NCBI GenBank assembly: GCA_018334055.1
Contig: JAGXSS010000109.1
Span: 1 to 64,000 of the forward strand
Length of the DNA stretch: 64,000 nucleotides
DNA from: Peptococcaceae bacterium
GTDB lineage: Bacteria; Bacillota; UBA994
Direction: 5' to 3'
The notes under the pieces are model-generated. The model searched no databases, was not told where the DNA came from, and saw nothing but the letters and a program-made list of their open reading frames with translations. A program made the translations under genes and the position numbers. Numbering within the stretch: the first letter of the stretch is position 1; each line of letters begins with the position of its first letter. Positions 10,909 through 22,914 of this stretch are shown piece after piece.

Positions 10909-11237
10909 CAGTTCTTCCCTACTTCCTTGAAAAGAATATCTACCCCAATAGCTCTTTCGATCATCTTGCTCAAGCGCTTCTGCCCTAACCCGATGCTGCC
11001 CTGATTGTCAGGGATGAGGGAATATACGGGGAGCGCCCTGTCGCGATGCTCATGGAGCATTTGGGCAACTCTGGCATAGGCACGCTCGGTGATGAGCACT
11101 ACGGCAAAATTGTCCCGCATCACTTCTAGGACGGCCTGCTCGGTATCCGACTGTCCGCTGACCTCAAACGTTGCCAAACCTAGCGCCCTAAACCCCATGG
11201 TCGTATCGCGATCGCCGATTAAACCGATCTTATACAT
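10908..11237 (-). CDS. atpF: V-type ATP synthase subunit F
   Basis: [21 protein letters not shown]...; start moved to internal ATG at 11237. Confidence 0.85.
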   Translation of the reverse strand: MYKIGLIGDRDTTMGFRALGLATFEVSGQSDTEQAVLEVMRDNFAVVLITERAYARVAQMLHEHRDRALPVYSLIPDNQGSIGLGQKRLSKMIERAIGVDILFKEVGKN

Positions 11238-12249
11238 AGCTTTCACGCAGCCTTTCGGCGATCTCCGCTGTAGCCACGCCATTCTTCTTGCCAATCATGA
11301 TAATGCGGATATTCCTGACTTCGTTTTCCTTGGCCATGACATAGGCGATAATTGGCTCGGGGCCAAGGGCGAACATCTTTGCTTCGCGCAACATCGTCAT
11401 CTGGAAGTTGTCAGCCAGCTTTTCTAAGGTCGTCAATTGACCGCTCTCTAGATAAGCTGCCACGCCTTGCTCGACCACTGCCTTGTATGGCGTGAGACTA
11501 AAGGCTTGAACTAGCTGCGCCCAGTCAGACCCATATAGTGGGGTAAAGAAGCTCGGTGCCAGAGTACCACCGGGCAGCAGGCTATCGTCTAGGAAGGCCC
11601 GACCGCGACCTAGTCTTTTGACCCGGGCGAGGCTCTTCAAATTGACCAGGTCGACTTGGGCAGCCAAAAGCCGGCGATAAAACTCATGCCCACCTTTACT
11701 AGCCATGTCAGCCACCATGGCCGTCTGCGTACGGTCGAGAACCTCATCGATGACCTTGGGGTCTTGCCGTTCCTCGTAGGCCGCCTTGGCTGCTTTGACG
11801 CCTTCGTAGTACTCCTTTGGTATGCTGGGCAGCTGGTCGTTTTTCAGAACGCTCTTTATCGTCTCAGCGGGCACTAAGCCGGCGTCGACCAGCAGGTAAT
11901 CGAAATCCTTCTTCTGATAATGCGCCTTGAGCAACACCTTCAGATTATGGATGTCATACTTGATGAGGAAGAGGTCCGCCAAAGCCTCCTTCGGCAAAAG
12001 CTCCCTGATCAAGAGGTAGACGCGCTTAATTTCCTCCGTGGTGATGGCATCAATATCGTAGGGATTCGGGGCCTTGGCCACTAGGTCAGCGTAATCTGTT
12101 TCGGACAACACCAAGAGTGCTTCATCAACGCTCTTGGCATTCTGCAGGCGCTGCATCTTGGTTTTGTCCAGCAACTTATTCTCTAAGACTCGAATGCGCC
12201 CCACTGCATAGGCATATCTTGAGTCCTGTGAAATCGACAACGTCTTCAA
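11230..12249 (-). CDS. atpC: V-type ATP synthase subunit C
   Basis: YAYAVGRIRVLENKLLDKTKMQRLQNAKS..., KENEVRNIRIIMIGKKNG; operon context. Confidence 0.93.
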   Translation of the reverse strand: MKTLSISQDSRYAYAVGRIRVLENKLLDKTKMQRLQNAKSVDEALLVLSETDYADLVAKAPNPYDIDAITTEEIKRVYLLIRELLPKEALADLFLIKYDIHNLKVLLKAHYQKKDFDYLLVDAGLVPAETIKSVLKNDQLPSIPKEYYEGVKAAKAAYEERQDPKVIDEVLDRTQTAMVADMASKGGHEFYRRLLAAQVDLVNLKSLARVKRLGRGRAFLDDSLLPGGTLAPSFFTPLYGSDWAQLVQAFSLTPYKAVVEQGVAAYLESGQLTTLEKLADNFQMTMLREAKMFALGPEPIIAYVMAKENEVRNIRIIMIGKKNGVATAEIAERLRESYV

Positions 12250-12277
12250 CTCCTTTGTCGGCCCATCGCTAGAGCGT

Positions 12278-12874
12278 CTACTTAAATAGGATTTGGGCGA
12301 CGGCTGGCTCGAGGTCTCCCCTCATCGCCTGGAGACGCGCGGGATATGTGGCGTTAATTTCGATGTAGGGACCGACCAAGAAGAAGCCCCCCCCAGTTTG
12401 GCGATGCTCGGTGGCTAGGGTCAATGTACCCTCTAAGCCTTGTGCCTTGAGGGTGGCATTTAACTCCCGGACAAACTCAGCGCTCCAGATGTCCTTATCC
12501 TCTTTCGCGCAGACGATTACTTCGTTGCCTTCGGTCACTGCGGCGAGTACTAAGGGACGAAGCAGTTCGCGAGCGGCAGCGATGGGCAAAGCTCTGACTT
12601 CTTCCAGAGCGAGGGTAAAGGCCCGCGAGATCATGCCCTGCTTGGTGGCTAGAATGCTTTTGCGTGCTTCGAGTCTGGCCATAGTCGACTGACGCGCCTG
12701 ATGTTCTTCGGCCTCGCTGTTGGCACGAACTAAATGATTCTTGGCCTCCGCCTCGGCCTCCGCCTTGGCTCTGGCCAGGACTGCAGTTGCTTTGGCGCGC
12801 CCTTCCGCGACTAAGGCCTCGGCCTGACCCTCGGCATCGAGTCTAATCTTATGCAAGATGTTTTCCAGTGACAT
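12278..12874 (-). CDS. atpE: V-type ATP synthase subunit E
   Basis: N-terminal coiled coil, 198 aa, operon position between K and C. Confidence 0.85.
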   Translation of the reverse strand: MSLENILHKIRLDAEGQAEALVAEGRAKATAVLARAKAEAEAEAKNHLVRANSEAEEHQARQSTMARLEARKSILATKQGMISRAFTLALEEVRALPIAAARELLRPLVLAAVTEGNEVIVCAKEDKDIWSAEFVRELNATLKAQGLEGTLTLATEHRQTGGGFFLVGPYIEINATYPARLQAMRGDLEPAVAQILFK

Positions 12875-12895
12875 TCACTCAACCCCTAACAAGGT

Positions 12896-13390
<495 letters not shown>

Positions 13391-13432
13391 TCATACCTCC
13401 ATTGTTCTTTTATAATCTGCTATAGCCGAGTG

Positions 13433-15415
13433 TTACTTAATGACAATGAACTTAGATGCGAGCCTGAGCGGCTTAAAGGGCTGGCCGCCTCCTTCAAAGA
13501 ACTTGGTGAAAAACTCTACGAATTGCAGGCGAGCGGAATGAATAAAGCATCCGAGTGTGCTGAGCACCACATTGAACAGATGCCCAGCGACGAAAATAAC
13601 CGCCGCCAAGGGCCAGCCGACCACCGGGATGGCGACAACCATGCCGGCAATGGTGTTAATCACCACGGCAATTACCGCACTCGAGAGCCCGAGAGCTAGG
13701 ATACGGGTGTAGCTCAAGACATCGCTAAAGTAGCCCACCCCACCATATAGCGCGTAGAGTCCCGTGCCCAGCTTGGCGAATATGCCCTTGGCGGCGCGCC
13801 CCTGGGCTAGCACCACTAGAACGGCTGCAAGTATTGAAACATTCCCAAGGGTGGGCGCGAGGTGGCTAAAGGCAGGTAAAGTGGTAGCGAGGATTTGCAG
13901 GACCAAGGCGAGAATCAAGAACAGCCAGGACCCTTGATCTAGCAGTGCAGCGGAACGGTCACCACCGGTGAAAGTCATATAACCCTTTACGGCTATTCCT
14001 AGGAACACATGCACCACGCCTAAGACCAGAGAGAGAATCATGATGGTCATGGGGGCGGACATAGGGTCGACTAAGACAAAGTTGTCCTTCAACGCAATGA
14101 GCCCGGGGAATGGCATGAGATCGATTAAATTGCCAAAAAAGCCATTCATGGCAAAGCCGCTGACAACCGAGAGCAGACCCACCAAGATGAACAAGTGAAA
14201 GAACTTGCGACCGGCCATTTCAGGTTTGTACTTGCGCATGAGCCACCAAGAACCTGCCACTAAAATTAGCCCGTAGCCGGCATCCCCGAGCGAGAGGGCA
14301 AAGAACAGGGCGAAGAAGGGCGCAATTAGAGGCGTGGGGTCGACCTCCGAGTGCATGGGGTTGCCATAGACATTGGTGACAAACTCAAACGGGCGCACCA
14401 AGTTACTGTTCTGCAGTTTTACGGGAGGCACATCTTGGGCGGAGATCTCGCTCTTTAGCAAGACCACCTGCGGAAAGGATTTCGCCAATCCGGCTCTCAG
14501 TTCGCCGAGGCGAGTTGTTTCTACCCAGCCTTCGACGACAAAGGTGTGCGCGGTGTCCGTCCCCAAGACTGTAGCCTGTTCTCTTTGGATAATATGGCCA
14601 TAATGGTCAAAAAGAGTCTGTAGCTGCACCTTGTGCGCGAGCAGCTTGGTACAGGCCTGCAATAACTGGCTCTCCTCCTGGGTTAGCTCGGCTAGCGAGG
14701 CCTGCAGACCGATATCCGCCACCCGCGGCGACATATCCGCCAAGGGCAGTGTCACTTGATTAAAGATGGATTCCCGGAGCACCGCAGGCGGTTCACCGCC
14801 GCCATAGAGTACCACCACATTGACCAGGCGATTGTCCACGGCGATTTTTTCTACATGGTACAACCCGGCTGTCTCTGCATCAAGCCTGCGCTCGAAAGCC
14901 GCCAGATCGTTAGGCGACACCGTGCCGATGGTGCTACCCACGAGAGATGCTCCACTCATGCTTTGCGGCGCAATGTCAAGGAGCAACCACCCGGCAAGCA
15001 AAGCGCGCTCAGCCACGAAACGACTGCGCTCATTTTGAATTTCGCCGAGGCGCTTTTCGTACAGCTTGCATTGATTAACCGCTGTCTCCGCCGCAAACTG
15101 CTCCACGGTCTCCACCAATTGCTCCGGCGTCACCACAGCCTTAAGACCCATGAAACTATCTATCAGGCTCTCGGTGACCACCTCAAACCGGCGAAGAAAC
15201 GTTAGGGCAAAACCAACATCGGCTTGCCGCGCCTCTACCTCCCCGAGGGATGAGGTGGCAGTGGCTAAACCTAAAGCTAAGTCTGTGGCGGCAATGGTCT
15301 CCCGCAGATTGCTTAGCTGTAAAACCTCCCAGGTTTGGAGGGCACTTAGCAGGCGCTCCTTGACGGCGGTAGGCGCCACTAAGCCGATCTTACTCATTTT
15401 AGCTTGCGCCATCAC
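13433..15415 (-). CDS. atpI: V-type ATP synthase subunit I
   Basis: 660 aa, soluble N-terminal half and multi-TM C-terminal half (SLGDAGYGLILVAGSW, LSYTRILALGLSSAVIA). Confidence 0.95.
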   Translation of the reverse strand: MMAQAKMSKIGLVAPTAVKERLLSALQTWEVLQLSNLRETIAATDLALGLATATSSLGEVEARQADVGFALTFLRRFEVVTESLIDSFMGLKAVVTPEQLVETVEQFAAETAVNQCKLYEKRLGEIQNERSRFVAERALLAGWLLLDIAPQSMSGASLVGSTIGTVSPNDLAAFERRLDAETAGLYHVEKIAVDNRLVNVVVLYGGGEPPAVLRESIFNQVTLPLADMSPRVADIGLQASLAELTQEESQLLQACTKLLAHKVQLQTLFDHYGHIIQREQATVLGTDTAHTFVVEGWVETTRLGELRAGLAKSFPQVVLLKSEISAQDVPPVKLQNSNLVRPFEFVTNVYGNPMHSEVDPTPLIAPFFALFFALSLGDAGYGLILVAGSWWLMRKYKPEMAGRKFFHLFILVGLLSVVSGFAMNGFFGNLIDLMPFPGLIALKDNFVLVDPMSAPMTIMILSLVLGVVHVFLGIAVKGYMTFTGGDRSAALLDQGSWLFLILALVLQILATTLPAFSHLAPTLGNVSILAAVLVVLAQGRAAKGIFAKLGTGLYALYGGVGYFSDVLSYTRILALGLSSAVIAVVINTIAGMVVAIPVVGWPLAAVIFVAGHLFNVVLSTLGCFIHSARLQFVEFFTKFFEGGGQPFKPLRLASKFIVIK

Positions 15416-15728
15416 GCCTCACCAATCTTTCCCTGATAAACTTTACTGCTTCGTTAAGATTTTGGCCTGCGCCCTCCGCTAGCTGACGACAACTTTCCTC
15501 CGCCTCACCGGCCAGTGTGGCGGCCCGAGCGAGGGCCAGTTCTCGCTTGGCCGTCAACAAGGCTTCTGCTTCTTGACGAGCCGCGTAGAGTGCGTTTTGG
15601 GCACAACGACCGGCCTCGCGCTCGGCCTGCTCGACCAAAACCTCGGCCTCCCGCCTAGCGTCAGCAATGAGGGTGCGGGCCGATGTTTCAGCCTCCATTA
15701 TTTGACGCAGTACTTCTTCCATCTTCAT
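15399..15728 (-). CDS. V-type ATP synthase subunit H/G (peripheral stalk)
   Basis: 109-aa coiled coil, first gene of the operon, overlaps subunit I. Confidence 0.8.
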   Translation of the reverse strand: MKMEEVLRQIMEAETSARTLIADARREAEVLVEQAEREAGRCAQNALYAARQEAEALLTAKRELALARAATLAGEAEESCRQLAEGAGQNLNEAVKFIRERLVRRDGAS

Positions 15729-15877
15729 TTACGTAATCTCACCTTCTTTCGGACCTTACGCATAGCCGCATGCCAGCACCATTAGGCGAATGTATACAAT
15801 ATGCATGCCTTAGTAAATTCGAGTAAAGCCATGGTTACCCTGCAAAGTGAAAAAGTTAACTTGCAATTAATTATCGC

Positions 15878-17050
15878 TTAGGCCCACTCCCTAGGTCTAG
15901 CCGGAACAAGCCCAAAATGGTGCAAAAGCCCCTCGGCAATGCGCCGCGCAGCTTGTCCATCCCCATAGGGATTGACCGCATTCTTCATGGTGTTGTAGGC
16001 CTCTGTTGACTGCAAAAGTCGGGTCGCCTGCTCCACAATGCCGTGCCGCGAGGTCCCCACTACCGCCACCGTACCCGCCTCCACCGCCTCGGGTCGCTCC
16101 GTATTGTTGCGCATCACCAAGACCGGTACACCTAAAGCCGGGGCCTCCTCTTGCAGACCGCCCGAATCGGTCAGAATGAGGTGCGAACGCGCCATCAAGT
16201 TGTGAAAATCGTCGGTGTCGAGAGGGTCAAGGAGATGCACCCGCTCTTGCCCCGCCAGGCATGGCAGGACCACTTCGCGCACCACCGGATTAAGGTGCAC
16301 GGGGAATAACACCTGCACATCGGGGAAGGCGGCCACCAGGTCAAGGAGCGCCAAGCACATCTCGGCCATTGGCTCCCCCCAGTTTTCGCGACGATGCACC
16401 TCCACCAGTAGCACCCTGCCTACTAGGGGCAGCTGCTTGAGGGCAACATCATGGAAGGCGTAGGGTTGCCGCACGGTGGTCGCTAGAGCATCAATGGCGG
16501 TATTGCCGGTGACGTAGATGCTAGCGGCCAGAACCCCCTCGCGCAGGAGATTAGCGCGCGAAGTAGCGGTCGGAGCAAAGTGCACATCGGCTAACGCACC
16601 GGTGAGCTTGCGGTTCATCTCTTCAGGGAACGGTGAATACTTATCGTAAGTGCGTAGCCCCGCTTCGACATGCCCCACCGGCACTTGGTTAAAAAATGCG
16701 GCGAGACTGGCGGCAAATGTGGTCAGAGTATCACCATGGACGAGGATAATATCCGGCCGGTCCTCGCGAAAGATGGTCTCTAGCCCGAGGACCGCGCGCG
16801 AGAAAGTCTCGGGCAAGGTCTGCCGCTCCCGCATGATGTTCAGGTCATAGCGCGGGGTGATGTTGAACAGGCGCAAGACTTGGTCGAGCATCTCGCGGTG
16901 CTGTCCGGTGACGCAGACCGAGACGCTAAATTCGGGGCGGCCGGCCAATTCGTTGATGACCGGCGCCATTTTGATGGCCTCGGGCCGTACACCAAAAACC
17001 GTAAAGACCTTAACTGTCAACTTCTGCTCCACCTTTCGGTACCACGGCAC
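15878..17050 (-). CDS. wecB: UDP-N-acetylglucosamine 2-epimerase (non-hydrolyzing)
   Basis: [80 protein letters not shown] start possible at 17032. Confidence 0.95.
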   Translation of the reverse strand: MPWYRKVEQKLTVKVFTVFGVRPEAIKMAPVINELAGRPEFSVSVCVTGQHREMLDQVLRLFNITPRYDLNIMRERQTLPETFSRAVLGLETIFREDRPDIILVHGDTLTTFAASLAAFFNQVPVGHVEAGLRTYDKYSPFPEEMNRKLTGALADVHFAPTATSRANLLREGVLAASIYVTGNTAIDALATTVRQPYAFHDVALKQLPLVGRVLLVEVHRRENWGEPMAEMCLALLDLVAAFPDVQVLFPVHLNPVVREVVLPCLAGQERVHLLDPLDTDDFHNLMARSHLILTDSGGLQEEAPALGVPVLVMRNNTERPEAVEAGTVAVVGTSRHGIVEQATRLLQSTEAYNTMKNAVNPYGDGQAARRIAEGLLHHFGLVPARPREWA

Positions 17051-17492
17051 CTACATCGGCCTCCACACCGAGACCAGCCTCTTTTAGCAGCTCTTGGCTA
17101 AGCCCATCGGGGTAGTCCGCACCAAAAACAACGCGGACGACCAGGGCATTGATAATCATCTTGGCGCACAAGACACAGGGGAAGTGGGTGGTGTACAGGG
17201 TAGCCCCACGCACCGAAACCCCGGAATGAGCGGCCTGAATGATGGCGTTTTGCTCGGCATGGAGCCCGCGGCACAGTTCGTGGCGCTCACCGGAGGCGAT
17301 GCCCCTCTCCTCACGCAGACAGCCGATGTCTAGACAGTGGCGTAGGCCTGTGGGTGCGCCATTGTACCCAGTTGTGAGTATTCTGCGGTCGCTGACGATA
17401 ATTGCGCCCACGCGCCTGCGCCGGCAAGTACTGCGCTCCGCCACCACCCGGGTAATGGCCATGAAGTACTCATCCCAGCTTGGCCTCGTCAT
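17010..17492 (-). CDS. comEB: dCMP deaminase / ComEB-like
   Basis: Cytidine/dCMP deaminase zinc motifs [11 protein letters not shown] and [12 protein letters not shown]. Confidence 0.93.
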   Translation of the reverse strand: MTRPSWDEYFMAITRVVAERSTCRRRRVGAIIVSDRRILTTGYNGAPTGLRHCLDIGCLREERGIASGERHELCRGLHAEQNAIIQAAHSGVSVRGATLYTTHFPCVLCAKMIINALVVRVVFGADYPDGLSQELLKEAGLGVEADVGAVVPKGGAEVDS

Positions 17493-18145
17493 TTGGTGCC
17501 AAAGAGCCTGTCTCCGGCATCACCAAGGCCCGGGACAATGTAAGCATGTGAATTGAGGTGCGAATCGATAGCAGCGGTATAAATCTCGACCTCAGGATGG
17601 CTCTTCTGGACCGCGGCAATGCCTTCCGGAGCGGCAATAAGACAGACCAGCTTGATGCTGGTGGCCCCCTGGCTCTTTAAGTAATCAATCGCCGCGACCG
17701 CCGAACCACCGGTGGCCAACATGGGGTCAAGGACGAGGAGCAGCCTTTCTGCTACGTCGGAAGGCAGCTTGGCATAGTACTCGACCGGGCTTAAGGTCTC
17801 CGGGTCACGGTAGAGGCCGATATGCCCCACCTTGGCCGTAGGCACCAGGCGCAGGAGTCCGTTAACCATGCCGAGACCCGCCCTGAGGATGGGTACAAGG
17901 CCAATTTTCTTTCCGGCAAGGACCCTGCTTTTCGCCATAGCAACAGGAGTCTCGATACTAACTTCATCTAGGGGCAAATTGCGGGTCACTTCGTAGGTCA
18001 AAAGCATGGCCACTTCATCGACTAATTCGCGAAATTCCTTAGAGCCGGTGTTTTTATCGCGAATATAGGTGAGTTTGTGTTGAACCAAAGGGTGGTCTAA
18101 AACAAAGACATTATCTTCCCTACGCATAGAGCGGAAACTCCGCAC
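17489..18145 (-). CDS. upp: Uracil phosphoribosyltransferase
   Basis: [39 protein letters not shown]; start likely 18127. Confidence 0.97.
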   Translation of the reverse strand: MRSFRSMRREDNVFVLDHPLVQHKLTYIRDKNTGSKEFRELVDEVAMLLTYEVTRNLPLDEVSIETPVAMAKSRVLAGKKIGLVPILRAGLGMVNGLLRLVPTAKVGHIGLYRDPETLSPVEYYAKLPSDVAERLLLVLDPMLATGGSAVAAIDYLKSQGATSIKLVCLIAAPEGIAAVQKSHPEVEIYTAAIDSHLNSHAYIVPGLGDAGDRLFGTK

Positions 18146-19361
18146 AGAGAGTTGCTACACCTTTCTTCACCGCGGCCATGACCACGGCGTTGTCACTGTT
18201 TTCTAGGGCGTCGGCTAGGAGGTTGGCAATTCTCACCATGGCTGCTTCGGTCATGCCCCGCGAGGTCATGGCAGGGGTGCCGATGCGAATCCCGCTCGTG
18301 GTAAATGGCCCCTCGGGGTCAAAGGGGATGGTGTTCTTGTTGACCGTAATGCCCACGCCATCAAGAATCTTCTCGGCCTTCTTGCCGGTGAGGCCCTGAC
18401 CCCTTAGATCAACCAGCATGAGATGGTTGTCCGTGCCACCGGAGACGATGGAGAAACCACGCTCCTGCAAGCCTGCGGCGAGGGCCTTGGCATTGGCCAC
18501 AACCTGAGCTTGATAGGCCGCAAACTCCGGCAATTGTGCTTCCGCAAAAGAAACGGCCTTAGCGGCAATAATATGCATCAGGGGGCCGCCTTGCATGCCG
18601 GGGAATACCGCCTTGTCGATGGCCTTAGCCCACTCGGCGGTACAGATTATCATGCCGCCACGAGGGCCGCGCAAGGTCTTGTGGGTGGTGGTGGTGACAA
18701 AATCGGCGAAGGGGATGGGCGAGGGATGTAGCCCTGTGGCCACCAAACCGGCGATGTGGGCCATATCTACCATAAACAAGGCTCCACAAAGCGCTGCTAC
18801 TTCCTTCATGCGCTTAAAATCAATGGTTCTGGCGTAGGCACTAGCTCCGGCCACCAAAAGCTTTGGTTTGTGCTCCAGGGCGAGGCGCTCGACTTCGGCG
18901 TAATCGATATACCCGTCACTGCCCACGCCGTAGGAAACAAAATTATAGAGCTGACCTGAGAAGTTGACCGGGCTGCCGTGGGTCAAATGCCCCCCATGCG
19001 ACAAATTCATTCCCAGTACGGTGTCGCCGGGCTGCAAGCAGGCAAAGTACACCGCCATGTTGGCTTGGGCTCCCGAGTGCGGCTGCACATTGGCATGGTC
19101 CCCGCCAAAAATGCGGAGCGCCCTCTCGCGCGCTAAGTTTTCGGCCTTGTCCACCACATAACAACCGCCATAGTAGCGCTTACCGGGATAGCCCTCGGCA
19201 TACTTGTTGGTGAGGACTGAACCCATAGCCTCTAGGACCGCCTTAGAGACAAAGTTCTCCGACGCGATAAGTTCTAGATGCTCTTGCTGACGCCCTAACT
19301 CCTCATCAATTACCTTGGCAATCTCGGGGTCAATAACTCGCAAACTCATAGTCGCTCTCAT
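18120..19361 (-). CDS. glyA: Serine hydroxymethyltransferase
   Basis: [53 protein letters not shown]; start likely 19349. Confidence 0.98.
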   Translation of the reverse strand: MRATMSLRVIDPEIAKVIDEELGRQQEHLELIASENFVSKAVLEAMGSVLTNKYAEGYPGKRYYGGCYVVDKAENLARERALRIFGGDHANVQPHSGAQANMAVYFACLQPGDTVLGMNLSHGGHLTHGSPVNFSGQLYNFVSYGVGSDGYIDYAEVERLALEHKPKLLVAGASAYARTIDFKRMKEVAALCGALFMVDMAHIAGLVATGLHPSPIPFADFVTTTTHKTLRGPRGGMIICTAEWAKAIDKAVFPGMQGGPLMHIIAAKAVSFAEAQLPEFAAYQAQVVANAKALAAGLQERGFSIVSGGTDNHLMLVDLRGQGLTGKKAEKILDGVGITVNKNTIPFDPEGPFTTSGIRIGTPAMTSRGMTEAAMVRIANLLADALENSDNAVVMAAVKKGVATLCAEFPLYA

Positions 19362-19372
19362 CCTTTCCTGCT

Positions 19373-19810
19373 TTATGTTCTTTTTTTCATTATCTTTTGG
19401 AGGCGCAGGGCATGCCTGCCTCCCGCAAAATCGCTTTGTAGCCAGGCAGTGACAATCTCGAGCGCCAAACCAACGCCTACGACCCGCTGACCCAGACAGA
19501 GAACATTGGCGTCATTGTGCTGCCGGGACATCTTAGCCGAAAATGTATCGTGACAGAGTGCGGCCCGTATACCATCCAATTTATTCGCCGCAATGGACAT
19601 GCCTATACCTGAGCCACAGATTAAGATGCCAAGTTCAGCCTCACCTGTGGCGACATCAGCACACACTGACTGCGCAAAATCCGGATAGTCGACCGACTCC
19701 TCGCTAAAACAACCCCGGTCAAACGCTTCATGCCCGAGGCGACAAATGTGCGCCGCAATTTCCTGCTTGAGAAGTAGCCCGGCATGGTCACACCCCAGCG
19801 ATATCTTCAC
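19373..19810 (-). CDS. rpiB: Ribose-5-phosphate isomerase B
   Basis: [39 protein letters not shown]. Confidence 0.96.
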   Translation of the reverse strand: MKISLGCDHAGLLLKQEIAAHICRLGHEAFDRGCFSEESVDYPDFAQSVCADVATGEAELGILICGSGIGMSIAANKLDGIRAALCHDTFSAKMSRQHNDANVLCLGQRVVGVGLALEIVTAWLQSDFAGGRHALRLQKIMKKRT

Positions 19811-19910
19811 CGTCAGTTACCCCCTCCTCCTTGAAATCCAACATTTATTGTACCATAGTCCCATGAATAGGTGTCGAATAATTCGTGGCGCCCTGGCAGC
19901 TTCCTTTTAT

Positions 19911-20588
19911 CTATCCCCCGTCTTCCCCCATCTTCTCTTCCACTTTGGCGAGCAGGTACTCTATCTCATCGGCACTTTGCAAGTAAATATCCTCGCCCCC
20001 CCCAAAGGGGTCCGCCACATCGGCCGAAACAAGAAAGGCTTCTATCCGCTCTATCTCCTGTCGTTCCCGGTAGAGCAAGACCCTGAGCTCTCCCTGCAGC
20101 AAAACGAGTTGCTCCTCTACGGCTTGCAGCAGGGCAATAAGCTCACCCCGCCTAGTCTGTAGCTCCGCGATATTCGGAGAATTCTCCGCGGCAAATTGAC
20201 GGCGTTTTTCATCGACACGCGAATAAAGGTCATGGAGCCTATTTTCTAAATGCTGTCTCTCCTGGTCGCTCAAAGCAAAACTCTTGATGGTAAATATCTT
20301 CCCCTCTGCCATAGGAAAGCGCTCTAAGACAACCTCCAGGTGGCGCTCGGTCATAGTCAAGATAATATCGGCCCAGAGCACCATTTCCTCTGTGACCAAT
20401 TGCGCGCGATGGCCAGAGAGGTCAAGCCCCCTTTTGTGCATCGCGGCCATGGCACCGCGTGAGGCCACCGCCCCGCTCTCAGCAGCCACTCCCCCCGAAC
20501 GCACTTCATGTTTTCCCGAGCGCCGGAGCATGGCCTCGGCCATGGTGCTGCGACAAGTGTTGCCGGTGCAGACGAAGAGAATTTTCAT
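19911..20588 (-). CDS. ywlE: Low-molecular-weight protein (arginine) phosphatase with internal coiled-coil insertion
   Basis: P-loop VCTGNTCRSTMAEA; terminal VADPFGGGEDIYLQSADEIEYLL; position beside tsaC and rpiB. Confidence 0.88.
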   Translation of the reverse strand: MKILFVCTGNTCRSTMAEAMLRRSGKHEVRSGGVAAESGAVASRGAMAAMHKRGLDLSGHRAQLVTEEMVLWADIILTMTERHLEVVLERFPMAEGKIFTIKSFALSDQERQHLENRLHDLYSRVDEKRRQFAAENSPNIAELQTRRGELIALLQAVEEQLVLLQGELRVLLYRERQEIERIEAFLVSADVADPFGGGEDIYLQSADEIEYLLAKVEEKMGEDGG

Positions 20589-21610
20589 TTTTGCTCACCG
20601 ATGACCCGCGAGGCAGCCTTGCGGAGGCGATTCATAACGGCCTCGCCTAGACCCTCGGGCACAATCCCCTCGACCAAAATACACTCAATCCCCATTCCAT
20701 CGGCCTCCCTTAAATAGGCATACAGCTTACGTGCCGCTAAATCCGCGCATCCCCTTTCACCGAGGGTAAATTTGTGCGCAGTGCTGGGCAGTAACTCTAA
20801 GGTATCGCTATGGGCGATGACGGCGACTTTTGCTTCATTGTCCAGCGCCGCAGTCATCGCGCTAATCTGATCGCCGAGATAAAGAAAAATCTCGGCGCGT
20901 GGAGCATAGTGCACGTACTTCATTCCCGGCGCTTCCGGTACGCCGTCGGCATGAGTGGCCAAGACCACGGGCAATTGCGTGGCCTCCTGCAGCATGGCGC
21001 GCGTTACCGAACCGGGGCGCAGAACAACTATGCGGTCGAAATAGACCCTAGCGACTGTCGACTCCAAACCTACAGTTGTTTCTCCCCCATCGCACAGGGC
21101 ATCAATACTCCCCGCCAAATCCTCTGCCACATGCCGCGCCGCAGTAGGGCTAGGGCGCCCCGAGAGATTGGCGCTAGGCGCCACTATGGGCACACCGGCA
21201 GCGGTAATAAGCCGCAGGGCGAGCGGGTGGCTGGGCATGCGCACGCCTACAGTGTTTAAGCCTGCGGTCACGAGCCCGGACAGGGCGGGGTTTTTGGTCA
21301 AAACCAAGGTGAGGGGCCCCGGCCAGAAATACATCATCAGCTTTTCTTCTTGCGGGCTGATACCTTGCGCGACCATGGCAAGCTCCTCGGGGTGGGCGAT
21401 GTGGACGATGAGGGGGTTGTCGGCGGGCCTGCCCTTAGCGGCAAAGATCTTCTTAATTGCCGCTTCACAATCGTAGCGGGCGCCTAACCCATAGACCGTC
21501 TCGGTAGGAAAGGCAACCACGCCGCCAGCTTTAAGAATGTCGGCGGCCGCCGCTATATCGTTATCGCTAAAATTGCCCTCGAGGGCTGAAAACACCCGCA
21601 TATGCTCCAC
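20585..21610 (-). CDS. tsaC: L-threonylcarbamoyladenylate synthase (Sua5 type)
   Basis: VAFPTETVYGLGARYDCEAAIKKIFAAKGRPADNPLIVHI, APSANLSGRPSPT, Sua5 C-terminal domain. Confidence 0.95.
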   Translation of the reverse strand: MEHMRVFSALEGNFSDNDIAAAADILKAGGVVAFPTETVYGLGARYDCEAAIKKIFAAKGRPADNPLIVHIAHPEELAMVAQGISPQEEKLMMYFWPGPLTLVLTKNPALSGLVTAGLNTVGVRMPSHPLALRLITAAGVPIVAPSANLSGRPSPTAARHVAEDLAGSIDALCDGGETTVGLESTVARVYFDRIVVLRPGSVTRAMLQEATQLPVVLATHADGVPEAPGMKYVHYAPRAEIFLYLGDQISAMTAALDNEAKVAVIAHSDTLELLPSTAHKFTLGERGCADLAARKLYAYLREADGMGIECILVEGIVPEGLGEAVMNRLRKAASRVIGEQK

Positions 21611-21744
21611 CTGCCTATTTTACTCATTCTATTTTACCACGACTCGCCGTCAATATGTTCTGTAGGCTAGGTGCGCCGGGCCATGTCTTTCTTTTTTGCC
21701 GCACAGGCGATATACTTAGGCAAACGCTTGTTTGCGGAGGAAAT

Positions 21745-22914
21745 ATGCGCCACATTATTCACCTCGATATGGACGCCTTTTTTGCCGCCGTAGAACAACT
21801 TGACTTCCCCCATATGAGGGGTAAACCCGTTATCGTGGGGGGCGCGCCGAACGAACGGGGGGTGGTCTCCACCTGCTCTTATGAAGCGCGTAAGTTTGGC
21901 GTGCGCTCCGCCATGTCCTTGACCGAAGCCTACCAGCGTTGCCCCAGCGGCATCTTTGTTCATGGCAGGGGTTTTCGGTACAGGGAGATTTCACGCCAAG
22001 TGTTTGCTATTATGTCAGAATATTCGCCACTGTTTGAGCCCGTCTCCATCGATGAAGCCTTTCTTGATGTCACCGCCTCGCTCAAACTCTTTGGTACGGC
22101 TCCCCAGATAGCCGAGACCATTCAAAGGCGAGTGCGCGAGGAACTGCATCTTTCTTGCTCCCTAGGGGTGGCGCCCAATAAATTTTTGGCTAAACTAGCC
22201 AGCGACCTCAAGAAACCAGGCGGCATAGTGGTCATCGCCAAAGAAGACGCGAAGGCCCTCCTCGCTCCATTGCCGATTGCTAAAATCTGGGGGGTTGGCG
22301 AAAAAACCGCTCAGAAATTTCACCGAGTCGGTATCATCACCATTGGCGACCTGCAAAAAAGTGACCCTCATACCTTGGCGAGGCGCTTTGGCAGCCACGG
22401 GCCGCACCTCTGGCGTCTCGCCCATGGTGAGGATGATCGCCCGGTGGAGCGCTATGACAGCGTTAAATCCATCGGGCATGAGCACACCTTTGAACAAGAT
22501 ATTGCCGACCAAGGCGCCATCAAGGCCACCCTCTTGGCACTATCAGCCAAAGTAGGACGGCGCTTGCGCCAACAGGGCTACAAGGCGCGGGTTATTCATC
22601 TCAAACTTCGCTACCTAGATTTTTCTACCTACTCCAGACAACTGACCCTAAGCACCGGCACCGACCTTGACGGAGATATTTTTGGCGCGGCAGAAAAATT
22701 ATTCGACACTCATTTCGACGGCCGCCCGGTGCGCCTGGTAGGTGTTTCTACCCACCAACTGGCCCCACGTGGCCAATGCCTCGAACAACTCGACCTTTTC
22801 ACGCCTCTCTCCGACAAAAAGCGCCAAATAGCCAGCGTCATGGATAAAATTAAAGACCGGCATGGCGAAAAAAGCATCACCTACGGTCTGGTCACCGAAC
22901 ACGAGGAAGTCTAG
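21745..22914 (+). CDS. dinB: DNA polymerase IV
   Basis: HLDMDAFFAAVEQLDFP, SIDEAFLDVTAS; ATG at 21745 preceded by GCGGAGG. Confidence 0.97.
   Translation: MRHIIHLDMDAFFAAVEQLDFPHMRGKPVIVGGAPNERGVVSTCSYEARKFGVRSAMSLTEAYQRCPSGIFVHGRGFRYREISRQVFAIMSEYSPLFEPVSIDEAFLDVTASLKLFGTAPQIAETIQRRVREELHLSCSLGVAPNKFLAKLASDLKKPGGIVVIAKEDAKALLAPLPIAKIWGVGEKTAQKFHRVGIITIGDLQKSDPHTLARRFGSHGPHLWRLAHGEDDRPVERYDSVKSIGHEHTFEQDIADQGAIKATLLALSAKVGRRLRQQGYKARVIHLKLRYLDFSTYSRQLTLSTGTDLDGDIFGAAEKLFDTHFDGRPVRLVGVSTHQLAPRGQCLEQLDLFTPLSDKKRQIASVMDKIKDRHGEKSITYGLVTEHEEV

Noticed and set aside
10330-11004. 224-aa plus-strand ORF opposite atpA/atpF
   Set aside because: Antisense to strongly conserved V-ATPase genes; composition looks like frame shadow.
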